6,425 nucleotides of DNA from Flavobacteriales bacterium (GTDB lineage: Bacteria; Bacteroidota; Bacteroidia; Flavobacteriales_D; Sanyastnellaceae): NCBI GenBank assembly GCA_947460525.1, contig CANHIV010000063.1, forward strand, positions 1 through 6,425. Direction: 5' to 3'. Positions 1 to 6,425 of this stretch are shown here, piece by piece. Position numbers and translations under genes: made by a program. The stretch's first letter is position 1, and every line of letters starts with the position of its first letter. The notes under the pieces were generated by a model. The model did no database searches, was not told the origin of the DNA, and worked only from the letters and a program-made list of their open reading frames with translations.

Positions 1-335
1 ATTCCAGATGGAATACAAATCACCATTCTCAATGACGGTTGGAACAAATTTCTACCACGGTTGATCATCTTGATCATTCCCTTGATCATATCCTCAGCCG
101 CATGAAAATCCGCAATTACTCCATCCTTCAAAGGACGGATGGTCTTGATATTTTCATGGGTCTTGCCATGCATCTGCTGCGCCTGACGGCCCACTGCTAC
201 TGTTTTTCCTGAAGTACGATCTTTGGCAATAATTGAGGGCTCATCCACCACTACCTTATCATTCATGATGATAATTGTGTTGGCCGTTCCCAAGTCTATA
301 GCAATTTCCTGCGTGAGGAAGCTAAACAATCCCAT
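1..335 (-). CDS. mreB: Rod shape-determining protein MreB (5' part, cut by window edge)
   Basis: MreB is a bacterial actin homologue. It forms ATP-dependent filaments under the inner membrane and guides the peptidoglycan elongation machinery. The first 111 codons are present, read leftwards from an ATG at 335-333; the rest lies beyond position 1. The translation starts MGLFSFLTQEIAIDLGTANT. Residues 11-20 (IAIDLGTANT) are the phosphate-1 loop of the actin/Hsp70 fold. Residues 66-77 (IRPLKDGVIADF) are the next conserved MreB block, and VICIPSG at 105-111 leads into the second nucleotide-binding segment. The short MGLFSF start is usual for MreB, and no Shine-Dalgarno sequence precedes it. The gene is divergent from the superoxide dismutase gene. 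MreC/MreD genes often follow mreB, but that region is outside the window. Family assignment is very secure; nothing unusual is visible. Confidence 0.96.
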   Translation of the reverse strand, partial: MGLFSFLTQEIAIDLGTANTIIIMNDKVVVDEPSIIAKDRTSGKTVAVGRQAQQMHGKTHENIKTIRPLKDGVIADFHAAEDMIKGMIKMINRGRNLFQPSLRMVICIPSG

Positions 336-454
336 TTGGTTTCAATATTATTTGTTCGGTTGTGAAGTGCTGACACTCCTTTGCAAATATCGAAAAGGAA
401 TTCCGATTTAACGGCATAAATGAACATTTTTGTCACTTATTTTTTTTAACTAGA
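336..454. promoter_or_regulatory. Divergent spacer between mreB and the superoxide dismutase gene
   Basis: This 119-base A/T-rich spacer must hold the promoters for both divergent genes. On the minus strand, positions 391-384 read GATATTTG, one mismatch from the Bacteroidota -7 element TAnnTTTG. It lies about 50 bases before the mreB start, but no TTTG or TTG sits at the -33 position, so it is only a candidate. On the plus strand, CATTTTTG at 425-432 is also one mismatch away and also lacks a -33 partner. A run of eight T bases (440-447) lies just before the dismutase start. The promoters cannot be fixed from sequence alone. Confidence 0.35.
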
Positions 455-532
455 ATGAAACCCAATTTTAGACAAATTTTGTGGCTGTTGATCATCTTAT
501 TCAGCAACCTTTCAACTAGTAAACTATTTTCG
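455..532 (+). other. Probable signal peptide of the superoxide dismutase
   Basis: Codons 1-26 encode a tripartite export signal: a short basic n-region (K2, R6), a hydrophobic h-region (ILWLLIILF, 8-16) and a polar c-region rich in Ser and Thr ending LFS. Cleavage after S26 would leave Q27 as the new N-terminus, and Gln at +1 is common in Bacteroidota exported proteins. There is no lipobox cysteine, so a soluble exported product is favoured over a lipoprotein. If translation begins at 548 this stretch would be untranslated leader. The cleavage site is a judgement by eye. Confidence 0.6.
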
Positions 533-1150
533 CAAAAAAAAACCAATATGAAATTTGAATTAGCCCCTCTTCCATATGCTTACGATGCATTGGAGCCGCA
601 CATTGATGCAAGAACCATGGAAATCCATCACTCTAAGCATCACGCTGCCTACACCAACAACTTGAACGCTGCCTTAGAAAATTCTCCTTTGGCAGGAAAA
701 TCAATCGAGGAAGTAATGGTTGAAGGATTTGAAACGCCCGCAATTCGCAACAATGGTGGTGGTTTTTACAACCACAATTTGTTTTGGAACATCATGACAC
801 CAGGTGGTGCCAATGCTCCTGAAGGCGAGTTGGCCAATGCCATCAATGAAGCATTTGGCTCTTTTGAAAATTTCAAAGATGCATTTGCCAAGGCCGCGAC
901 TACCCGTTTTGGTTCAGGTTGGGCATGGCTTTGTGTTCACAAGGGTGGTAAAGTTGAAGTTTGTTCCACTCCCAACCAAGACAATCCATTGATGCCAGGC
1001 ACATGCGGAGGCTTCCCAGTTTTGGGCATTGATGTTTGGGAACATGCTTACTATTTGCACTACCAAAACCGTCGTCCAGATTATATCAACGCATTCTTCA
1101 ATGTAATCAATTGGACAATAGTGTCTGAGCGTTACAACGCGAACAAATAA
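455..1150 (+). CDS. Superoxide dismutase, Fe/Mn family, probably exported
   Basis: The enzyme converts superoxide to oxygen and hydrogen peroxide using a single Fe or Mn ion. Numbered from the ATG at 455 (231 aa), the four metal ligands are visible: H58 in EIHHSKHH, H107 in FYNHNLFW, and D193 and H197 in DVWEHAYY. The G101-G103 stretch before the NH motif and Q175 in NQDNPL resemble Mn-type enzymes such as E. coli SodA. Many Bacteroidota members accept either metal, so metal use is inferred. Residues 1-31 are an extension absent from cytoplasmic enzymes: a basic start (K2, R6), a hydrophobic core ILWLLIILF at 8-16, and a plausible cleavage site before Q27. An in-frame ATG at 548 (residue 32) would instead give [18 protein letters not shown], the usual cytoplasmic start, in a 200-aa protein. 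The longer start is chosen because the extension looks like a real signal peptide, but the choice is uncertain. The stop is 2 bases before ispG, suggesting co-transcription. Confidence 0.95.
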   Translation: MKPNFRQILWLLIILFSNLSTSKLFSQKKTNMKFELAPLPYAYDALEPHIDARTMEIHHSKHHAAYTNNLNAALENSPLAGKSIEEVMVEGFETPAIRNNGGGFYNHNLFWNIMTPGGANAPEGELANAINEAFGSFENFKDAFAKAATTRFGSGWAWLCVHKGGKVEVCSTPNQDNPLMPGTCGGFPVLGIDVWEHAYYLHYQNRRPDYINAFFNVINWTIVSERYNANK

Positions 1151-1152
1151 GC

Positions 1153-3075
1153 ATGTATACACTCGATTTATTTCAATACAAAAGATTTCCAACCCGCAAC
1201 GTCAAGGTAGGAAACATTGGGATTGGTGGTGAAAATCCGATTCGTGTCCAAAGTATGACCACCAAGGACACCATGGATACGGAAGGCACAGTCGCTGAAA
1301 GCATTCGCATGATTGATGCAGGATGTGAATTGGTACGTATCACCGCTCCAAGTAAAAATGAAGCTGAAAATCTAGCGGTCATCAAGCAAGCGCTTGTTGA
1401 CAAAGGGTACAATACGCCTTTGGTGGCTGATATTCACTTCACACCCAATGCTGCTGAGATTGCTGCCAAATTAATCGAGAAAGTTCGTGTCAATCCCGGC
1501 AACTATGCGGACAAGAAAAAGTTTGAAGAAATTGAGTACACAGATGATACTTATCAAGCGGAGCTAAAACGAATCGAAGAGCGTTTTACTCCGCTTGTTC
1601 TTTTGTGCAAAGAATATGGAACTGCCATGCGCATTGGCACCAACCACGGCTCATTGAGTGATCGCATTCTGAGCAGATATGGCGACACGCCTGAAGGAAT
1701 GGTAGAAAGTGCAATGGAGTTTCTTCGCATTTGCCAAAAAAACAACTTTCATGAGATTGTTATTTCCATGAAAGCCTCCAACACCTTGGTGATGGTGCAA
1801 GCCTATCGCTTGCTCATGGACACCATGATGAAGGAAAACATGAATTACCCCTTGCATTTGGGTGTAACCGAAGCTGGTGATGGCGAGGATGGTAGAATCA
1901 AATCAGCGGTGGGCATTGGTGCACTTCTAGAAGACGGCATTGGCGACACCATCAGGGTTTCATTGACAGAAGCCCCTGAATTCGAAATTCCCGTAGCCAA
2001 AACGTTGGTTGACCGCTATGTCAGCAGAGAAAAAGCGCCCCGCACCAAAGAGCGCGCATACACATTAAATCCTTATCAATACCAAAGGAGACAAAGCCAC
2101 GCTGTATCCAACATCGGTGGCAAACATGTCCCCGTGGTGGTCATGGATTTGAGTGACAAAAAAGAAATTCAACCCGCTACCTTTTTCAGTGCTGGATACG
2201 CTTACAGCGTGCCCATGGACAAATGGAATTTGAGCGATTTGGCTTGTGACTATATCTACATTGGTCAGCACACCTTGGGCTTTGAGATTCCAGGAACTTT
2301 GGGTGTCATTCAAGATGCGCAAATTTGGAGATCACAAATGCATGAACGCTGCTATCCTCTTTGGGATATGGAGCAATTTATGTCACAAGAAAAAGTTCAC
2401 GACGCATTAAATTTTGTCAAATTGGACAACTCCAAAATTGACGAAACCTCCCTTGATTTCTTTAAGAATACTACCAACGTTGTATTTGTTTTAAGCAGTG
2501 ATCATTCTTTGAGAATGATGGACATGCGATCCGCCTATTTGGGACTTATTGCGCAAAATATCTCTCAACCGGTCATCAATTTTTCAAGCTATAACAATAC
2601 GGATGAAGACACTTTCATGTTGGATTCGGCGGCCGATAACGGTGTTTTATTGATTGATGGTTTGGGCGATGGTCTCTGGCTTCAAGCCCACAACATTGCC
2701 AACCAACGCGTCAACTCTACTTCATTTGGTATATTGCAAGCAACAAGAACACGTATATCCAAAACGGAATATATCTCTTGCCCTTCTTGCGGTAGAACTT
2801 TGTTTGATTTGCAAGAAACCACAGCCAAGATTCGCTCCAGAACCTCCCATTTGAAAGGGGTGAAAATTGGAATCATGGGGTGCATTGTCAATGGACCGGG
2901 TGAAATGGCCGATGCCGATTATGGCTATGTGGGAACAGGACCAGGGAAAATCACTTTGTACAAAGAAAAAACCGTGGTCAAGAAAAACGTTCCTGAAGAA
3001 AATGCAGTAGAAGAACTCATTGGCTTAATCCGAGAATACGGTGATTGGGTGGATCCCCAACATGCGGAAGGGTAA
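1153..3075 (+). CDS. ispG: 4-hydroxy-3-methylbut-2-enyl diphosphate synthase, long form
   Basis: IspG (GcpE) carries out the penultimate step of the MEP isoprenoid pathway in the cytoplasm, reducing and ring-opening MEcPP to HMBPP with a [4Fe-4S] cluster. Residues 1 to about 289 form the TIM-barrel domain, with RVQSM at 31-35, NHGSLSDR from 164 and LGVTEAGDGEDGR from 236. The C-terminal domain carries the cluster ligands C543 and C546 (CPSCGRT), C577 and E584 (GCIVNGPGE), with the same C-to-E spacing as E. coli C305 and E312. At 640 aa it is far longer than the 372-aa E. coli enzyme. The extra roughly 245 residues (about 290-535) lie between barrel and cluster domain, as in the three-domain IspG of Bacteroidota, Chlamydiae and plants. 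The ATG at 1153 is 2 bases after the dismutase stop, so translation is probably coupled. No Shine-Dalgarno sequence is present. All ligands are intact. Confidence 0.97.
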   Translation: MYTLDLFQYKRFPTRNVKVGNIGIGGENPIRVQSMTTKDTMDTEGTVAESIRMIDAGCELVRITAPSKNEAENLAVIKQALVDKGYNTPLVADIHFTPNAAEIAAKLIEKVRVNPGNYADKKKFEEIEYTDDTYQAELKRIEERFTPLVLLCKEYGTAMRIGTNHGSLSDRILSRYGDTPEGMVESAMEFLRICQKNNFHEIVISMKASNTLVMVQAYRLLMDTMMKENMNYPLHLGVTEAGDGEDGRIKSAVGIGALLEDGIGDTIRVSLTEAPEFEIPVAKTLVDRYVSREKAPRTKERAYTLNPYQYQRRQSHAVSNIGGKHVPVVVMDLSDKKEIQPATFFSAGYAYSVPMDKWNLSDLACDYIYIGQHTLGFEIPGTLGVIQDAQIWRSQMHERCYPLWDMEQFMSQEKVHDALNFVKLDNSKIDETSLDFFKNTTNVVFVLSSDHSLRMMDMRSAYLGLIAQNISQPVINFSSYNNTDEDTFMLDSAADNGVLLIDGLGDGLWLQAHNIANQRVNSTSFGILQATRTRISKTEYISCPSCGRTLFDLQETTAKIRSRTSHLKGVKIGIMGCIVNGPGEMADADYGYVGTGPGKITLYKEKTVVKKNVPEENAVEELIGLIREYGDWVDPQHAEG

Positions 3076-3112
3076 GGATCAAAAACCTACTTGATTTATT
3101 GAAATAGAATAT

Positions 3113-3140
3113 TTTGTCCCAAAGAAACATTGTATCTTTG
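3113..3140 (+). promoter_or_regulatory. Bacteroidota-type promoter for prfB
   Basis: TTTG at 3113-3116 and TATCTTTG at 3133-3140 match the -33 (TTTG) and -7 (TAnnTTTG) elements of the primary sigma factor in Bacteroidota, separated by 16 bases, slightly shorter than the usual spacing. Transcription would begin around 3146, leaving a leader of about 18 bases before the prfB ATG at 3164. It is in the 88-base gap after ispG, the only sizeable plus-strand gap, so it probably drives prfB-fumC-aminotransferase. The rest of the gap shows no convincing terminator. Confidence 0.7.
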
Positions 3141-3163
3141 AGGCAAATTATTTTTCACCCACA

Positions 3164-4262
3164 ATGACTGTCACAGTAGATGCAATCGAAGGGCTGAAAG
3201 AGCGCGTGTTCGCGCTCGGGAGGTACCTTTGACGTGGAGACTAAGAAGCTCCAAATTCAAGAAGATGAAAAACTAACGCAAGACCCTTCTTTCTGGGATG
3301 ATCCCAAGAAAGCTGAGGTTATTATGCGTCAAATCCGAACCCGCAAAATGTGGGTCGAAGCCCACAACTCTTGCCATTCTGGTGTAGAAGATCTCTTTGT
3401 GCTGTATGATTTCTTTAAAGAAGGCGCAGCCACTGAAGATGAATTGGACGAGCAATATCAATCTACTGAAAAGAAAATTGAAGAGCTCGAATTCAAAAAC
3501 ATGCTCTCCGCTGAAGAAGATGGTTTAAGTGCCGTCATGCAGATTACTGCAGGCGCCGGTGGTACAGAGTCCTGCGACTGGGCAGGCATGCTCATGCGGA
3601 TGTACATCATGTACGGACAAAAAAATGGCTACAACGTAAAAGAGTTGGATTTACAAGAAGGCGATGTAGCCGGTGTAAAACAATGTACGTTGGAATTCAA
3701 CGGCGAATTTGCATTTGGTATGCTCAAAGGAGAAAATGGTGTTCACCGTTTGGTGCGCATTTCGCCTTTTGACTCCAACGCCAAACGCCACACGTCATTT
3801 GTTTCCGTCTATGTTTATCCCCTGGTGGATGACACCATTGAAATTGACATCAATCCTTCCGATATTACTTGGGACACTTTCCGTTCTGGTGGTGCTGGAG
3901 GACAAAATGTAAACAAGGTGGAAACGGGAGTTCGCTTGCGACACAAACCCACCGGAATTATCATCGACAACACTGAAACCCGCTCACAGCTTCAAAACAA
4001 AGAGAAGGCCATGCAATTGTTGCGTTCTCAATTGTTTGAAATGGAGTTGGCAAAAAGAAATGCAGCCCGAGAAGAAATCGAATCTGAAAAGAAAAAGATT
4101 GAGTGGGGATCGCAAATTCGAAATTATGTGATGCAACCCTACAAGTTGGTGAAAGATGTTCGCACTGGACATGAAACCAGCGATGTCGATGGCGTGATGG
4201 ATGGTGATATCGGAGATTTTTTGAAAGCCTTTTTAATGGCGCAAGGAAACGCAGTAGAATAA
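3164..4262 (+). CDS. prfB: Peptide chain release factor 2, read through a programmed +1 frameshift
   Basis: RF2 recognises UGA and UAA stop codons on the ribosome and triggers peptide release. The coding sequence is join(3164..3229, 3231..4262), 365 aa. Frame 0 runs for 22 codons ([22 protein letters not shown]...) to an in-frame TGA at 3230-3232. The T at 3230 is skipped and translation continues GAC GTG GAG (D23 V24 E25). Joined this way, RYLDVETKKL matches the RF2 N-terminus. A GTG start at 3234 would lose the first 23 residues, including the normal RYLD motif. In joined numbering S200-P201-F202 is the stop-codon recognition motif SPF and G245-G246-Q247 the catalytic GGQ. Both sit about five residues before their E. 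coli counterparts, and length is the usual 365 aa. The start has no Shine-Dalgarno sequence. RF2 abundance controls the shift, so the gene is autoregulated. fumC follows after 17 bases. Confidence 0.96.
3200..3217 (+). repeat. Perfect GC-rich inverted repeat (hairpin) just upstream of the frameshift site
   Basis: GAGCGCG (3200-3206) and CGCGCTC (3211-3217) are perfect reverse complements around a TGTT loop, giving a 7-bp stem with six G-C pairs. The 3' arm ends one base before the Shine-Dalgarno-like GGGAGG and 9 bases before the CTT slip codon. The stretch 3200-3227 is about 70% G+C, well above the surrounding A/T-rich coding sequence, and the codons GCG CTC GGG AGG look atypical of the neighbours. 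Its role is inferred: it may influence frameshifting or leader translation. It is not a transcription terminator, since no T run follows. Confidence 0.7.
3218..3233 (+). promoter_or_regulatory. prfB programmed +1 frameshift (recoding) site
   Basis: The site reads GGGAGG (3218-3223), TAC, CTT (3227-3229), TGA (3230-3232), C. This matches E. coli prfB (AGGGGG, TAT, CTT, TGA, C) in element order and exact spacing. The known mechanism is that Shine-Dalgarno-like pairing with 16S rRNA 3 bases before the CUU strains the P-site tRNA. A slow UGA, followed by C to weaken termination, allows slippage from CUU to UUU. When RF2 is plentiful, termination at UGA wins and synthesis stops. Confidence 0.95.
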
Positions 4263-4279
4263 TTGAAATAAAAAACAAC

Positions 4280-5674
4280 ATGGAATACCGTATTGAAAAA
4301 GACACCATGGGTGAGGTTAAAGTACCTGCTCATGTGTATTGGGGTGCTCAAACAGAGCGCAGTCGCAACAATTTTAAAATTGGACCTGCGGCCAGTATGC
4401 CCAAGGAAATCATCTATGCATTTGGTGTTTTGAAAAAAGCGGCAGCGCACGCCAATTGTGAATTGGGCGTGTTGTCAGAAGAGAAAAGAGATTTGATTTC
4501 CAAAGTTTGTGATGAGATCATCGCAGGACAATTGGATGACCAATTTCCATTGGTGATTTGGCAAACCGGATCAGGTACCCAAAGCAACATGAACCTTAAT
4601 GAAGTCATCTCCAATCGCGGGCATGTTTTGATGGGCGGTAAGTTGGGTGAAGGAACGCCATTGTTGAATCCCAATGATGATGTGAACAAGAGCCAAAGCT
4701 CAAACGATACTTATCCAACAGCGATGCACATTGCTTGCTACAAACTGGTGGTAAAAAAGACCATTCCTGGCGTTGAGCAATTGAAAACGACATTGCGAAA
4801 AAAGAGCAACGACTTCATGGAAGTTGTGAAAATTGGTCGTACGCACTTGATGGATGCTACGCCCGTTACTTTGGGCCAAGAGTTGAGCGGATACGTTGCA
4901 CAAATGGAGCATGGAATTCGCGCTACCAAAAATACATTGGCACATTTGTCTGAATTGGCTTTGGGCGGAACCGCAGTAGGAACTGGAATCAATACACCAC
5001 GTGGTTATTCTGAATTGGTTGCGAAAAAGATTGCTGAATTCAGCGGTTTGCCATTCGTTACTGCGCCCAATAAATTTGAAGCCTTGGCTGCACATGACGG
5101 TCTAGTAGAAGCGCACGGTGCATTGAAGCAATTGGCGGTTTCACTCAATAAGATTGCCAACGATATCCGCATGATGGCCAGTGGCCCTCGAAGTGGTATT
5201 GGAGAGATTCTTATTCCAGAAAACGAACCCGGATCTAGCATCATGCCCGGTAAGGTAAATCCAACGCAATGTGAGGCTTTGACCATGGTTTGCGCGCAAG
5301 TGATGGGCAATGACGTTGCCATCACGATTGGTGGAACACAAGGACATTATGAGTTGAACGTATTCAAACCATTGATGGCCGCCAACTTCTTACAAAGTGC
5401 TGAATTGATAGGCGATGCATGCGTATCCTTTGATGAGCATTGCGCTGTAGGAATTGAACCCAACTACTCTCGAATTGAGGAGCTGGTGAACGGCTCATTG
5501 ATGTTGGTAACGGCATTAAATACAAAAATTGGCTACTACAAAGCAGCAGAAATTGCAAAAACTGCGCACAAGAACGGAACTACTTTGAAAGAAGAAGCTT
5601 TGCGTTTGGGCTATGTGACGGCTGAGCAATACGACGAGTGGGTAGATCCTAAGAAAATGGTGGGTTCTTTATAA
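4280..5674 (+). CDS. fumC: Fumarate hydratase, class II
   Basis: Class II fumarase is a cofactor-free, oxygen-stable tetramer that interconverts fumarate and malate in the TCA cycle. At 464 aa it is close to the usual length of about 465. Active-site blocks are in order: [10 protein letters not shown] at 96-105, SSNDTYPTA at 140-148, [10 protein letters not shown] with catalytic-region H189, and the flexible-loop signature [11 protein letters not shown] at 318-328 with S319 as the likely catalytic serine, all within one residue of E. coli numbering. KIANDIR and [10 protein letters not shown] favour fumarase over aspartase, which usually reads KICNDLR and SGPRAGLNEI. The ATG at 4280 gives the normal N-terminus [16 protein letters not shown]. 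It follows prfB by 17 A-rich bases with no Shine-Dalgarno sequence and precedes the aminotransferase by 8 bases, so all three are probably co-transcribed. Confidence 0.97.
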   Translation: MEYRIEKDTMGEVKVPAHVYWGAQTERSRNNFKIGPAASMPKEIIYAFGVLKKAAAHANCELGVLSEEKRDLISKVCDEIIAGQLDDQFPLVIWQTGSGTQSNMNLNEVISNRGHVLMGGKLGEGTPLLNPNDDVNKSQSSNDTYPTAMHIACYKLVVKKTIPGVEQLKTTLRKKSNDFMEVVKIGRTHLMDATPVTLGQELSGYVAQMEHGIRATKNTLAHLSELALGGTAVGTGINTPRGYSELVAKKIAEFSGLPFVTAPNKFEALAAHDGLVEAHGALKQLAVSLNKIANDIRMMASGPRSGIGEILIPENEPGSSIMPGKVNPTQCEALTMVCAQVMGNDVAITIGGTQGHYELNVFKPLMAANFLQSAELIGDACVSFDEHCAVGIEPNYSRIEELVNGSLMLVTALNTKIGYYKAAEIAKTAHKNGTTLKEEALRLGYVTAEQYDEWVDPKKMVGSL

Positions 5675-5682
5675 CAACTAAA

Positions 5683-6425
5683 GTGAACGATACACAAACT
5701 CCAACTTCGACCAAAGTGGCTGAAATGGCCGAAAACTTAATTGGTTCGGAAATTATAAAACTAGGTGGTGAGATCCGCGAATTGATTGCCAAGGGCAACA
5801 AAATCTTCAATTTTACAATTGGCGATTTCGACCCTAAGGTTTTCCCCATACCGCAGGAACTGAAGAAGAATATCATTGATGCTTATGCCCATGATATGAC
5901 CAATTATCCTCCCGCCAATGGATTGGTAGAATTGCGAAAGGCTGTCGTGCATGCCGTTAAAAAATACCAAGGTTTGGATTATGATGCCGAAGAGATTTTA
6001 ATCGCAGGAGGCGCACGTCCCATTATCTACGCCATTTTCAGAACGATAGTTGACCCCAATGACAAAGTACTTTTTCCTGTACCGTCATGGAATAACAACC
6101 ACTATACGCATTTGACTTTTGCGCAACAAGTCTTTGTTGAGACCCAAGCTGAAAATAAATTCATGCCCACTGTTGAAGAGCTCTTGCCACATATTCAAGA
6201 AGCTTCCTTATTGGCACTTTGCTCACCTTTGAATCCAACAGGAACGGTTTTCACCAAGGAAGGTTTGAGTGAGATTTGCGATGCTGTGCTAGCAGAAAAC
6301 GAAAGAAGAGGACCCAATCAAAAACCATTGTATGTCATGTACGATCAAATCTACAGCATGCTCACTTTTGAAGGCGTTCAGCACTTTGACCCGGTCAGTC
6401 TTCGTCCTGAAATGCGACCCTACAC
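5683..6425 (+). CDS. PLP-dependent class I/II aminotransferase (5' part, cut by window edge)
   Basis: This is an aspartate aminotransferase-fold enzyme transferring an amino group between an amino acid and a 2-oxo acid with pyridoxal phosphate. The substrate cannot be told from the sequence. The first 247 codons are present. Visible features are NFTIGDFDPKVFPIP at 43-57 (substrate-side glycine region), TNYPPANGLVELRKAV (the YP..G..ELR block), LIAGGARPIIYA (cofactor phosphate region), SPLNPTG with N184 to G187, and YDQIY with D221 (pairs with the pyridine nitrogen) and Y224. The Schiff-base lysine would be beyond 6425. The start is taken as GTG at 5683, 8 bases after the fumC stop; an ATG at 5725 would shorten it by 14 residues and still keep the conserved ENLIGSEI stretch, so the start is uncertain. 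Closely similar enzymes are frequent in Bacteroidota. It is probably the third gene of the prfB-fumC unit. Confidence 0.9.
   Translation, partial: MNDTQTPTSTKVAEMAENLIGSEIIKLGGEIRELIAKGNKIFNFTIGDFDPKVFPIPQELKKNIIDAYAHDMTNYPPANGLVELRKAVVHAVKKYQGLDYDAEEILIAGGARPIIYAIFRTIVDPNDKVLFPVPSWNNNHYTHLTFAQQVFVETQAENKFMPTVEELLPHIQEASLLALCSPLNPTGTVFTKEGLSEICDAVLAENERRGPNQKPLYVMYDQIYSMLTFEGVQHFDPVSLRPEMRPY

Noticed and set aside
223..411. 62-codon plus-strand open frame overlapping the mreB start and spacer
   Set aside because: It is mostly the complement of conserved mreB codons, and its composition and translation show nothing protein-like.
425..432. CATTTTTG as the -7 element of the superoxide dismutase promoter
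   Set aside because: It has one mismatch in the key TA and no TTG or TTTG at a suitable distance upstream, so it is not distinguishable from A/T-rich background.
3078..3095. Inverted repeat ATCAA...TTGAT after ispG as a terminator
   Set aside because: The stem is only 5 bp and mostly A-T, the loop is 8 bases, and no proper T run follows.
3221..3228. Palindrome AGGTACCT as a protein-binding site
   Set aside because: It is fully explained by the overlap of the Shine-Dalgarno-like element, the TAC codon and the CTT slip codon of the prfB recoding site.
4700..5095. 131-codon open frame on the minus strand inside fumC
   Set aside because: It is fully antisense to a well-conserved enzyme, its translation resembles no known family, and it has no initiation context.
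5683..5724. Aminotransferase starting at ATG 5725 rather than GTG 5683
   Set aside because: Not excluded, but the GTG lies at operon-like distance from the fumC stop and the extra 14 residues resemble the N-terminal length of similar enzymes, so the longer form is preferred.

Overview
The window looks like ordinary chromosomal DNA from a member of the Bacteroidota. Three things point there. The superoxide dismutase, the long-form IspG and the aminotransferase resemble those of Bacteroidota. No gene start has a Shine-Dalgarno sequence; starts are preceded by A/T-rich sequence instead. A TTTG...TAtcTTTG promoter of the Bacteroidota sigma factor type lies in front of prfB. No rRNA or protein comparison could be run, so placement below phylum is not attempted.

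Layout: the left edge holds the 5' part of mreB on the minus strand (actin-like cell-shape protein). A 119-base divergent spacer separates it from a plus-strand series. First come an Fe/Mn superoxide dismutase gene with a signal-peptide-like N-terminal extension and, only 2 bases later, a large (640-residue) ispG of the MEP isoprenoid pathway. An 88-base spacer with a promoter follows. Then come prfB (peptide chain release factor 2), fumC (class II fumarase) and the first 247 codons of a PLP-dependent class I/II aminotransferase that runs off the right edge. Gaps of 17 and 8 bases suggest prfB-fumC-aminotransferase is one transcription unit. No mobile elements, RNA genes, CRISPR arrays or convincing terminators were seen.

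The most interesting part is the start of prfB. The gene is not a single open frame. A 22-codon leader frame starting at 3164 ends at an in-frame UGA inside a classic RF2 autoregulatory +1 frameshift site (GGGAGG, 3-base spacer, CTT TGA C), and the rest of RF2 is in the +1 frame. Directly upstream, abutting the Shine-Dalgarno-like element, is a perfect 7-bp GC-rich inverted repeat with a 4-base loop (3200-3217). It is not part of the well-known E. coli site and may be an additional frameshift element. This stands out in a phylum whose ribosomes are thought to make little use of Shine-Dalgarno pairing at initiation.

A second point of interest is the superoxide dismutase. It has two possible starts, one adding a probable signal peptide and one matching the canonical cytoplasmic N-terminus. 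A run of nine A bases lies between them.
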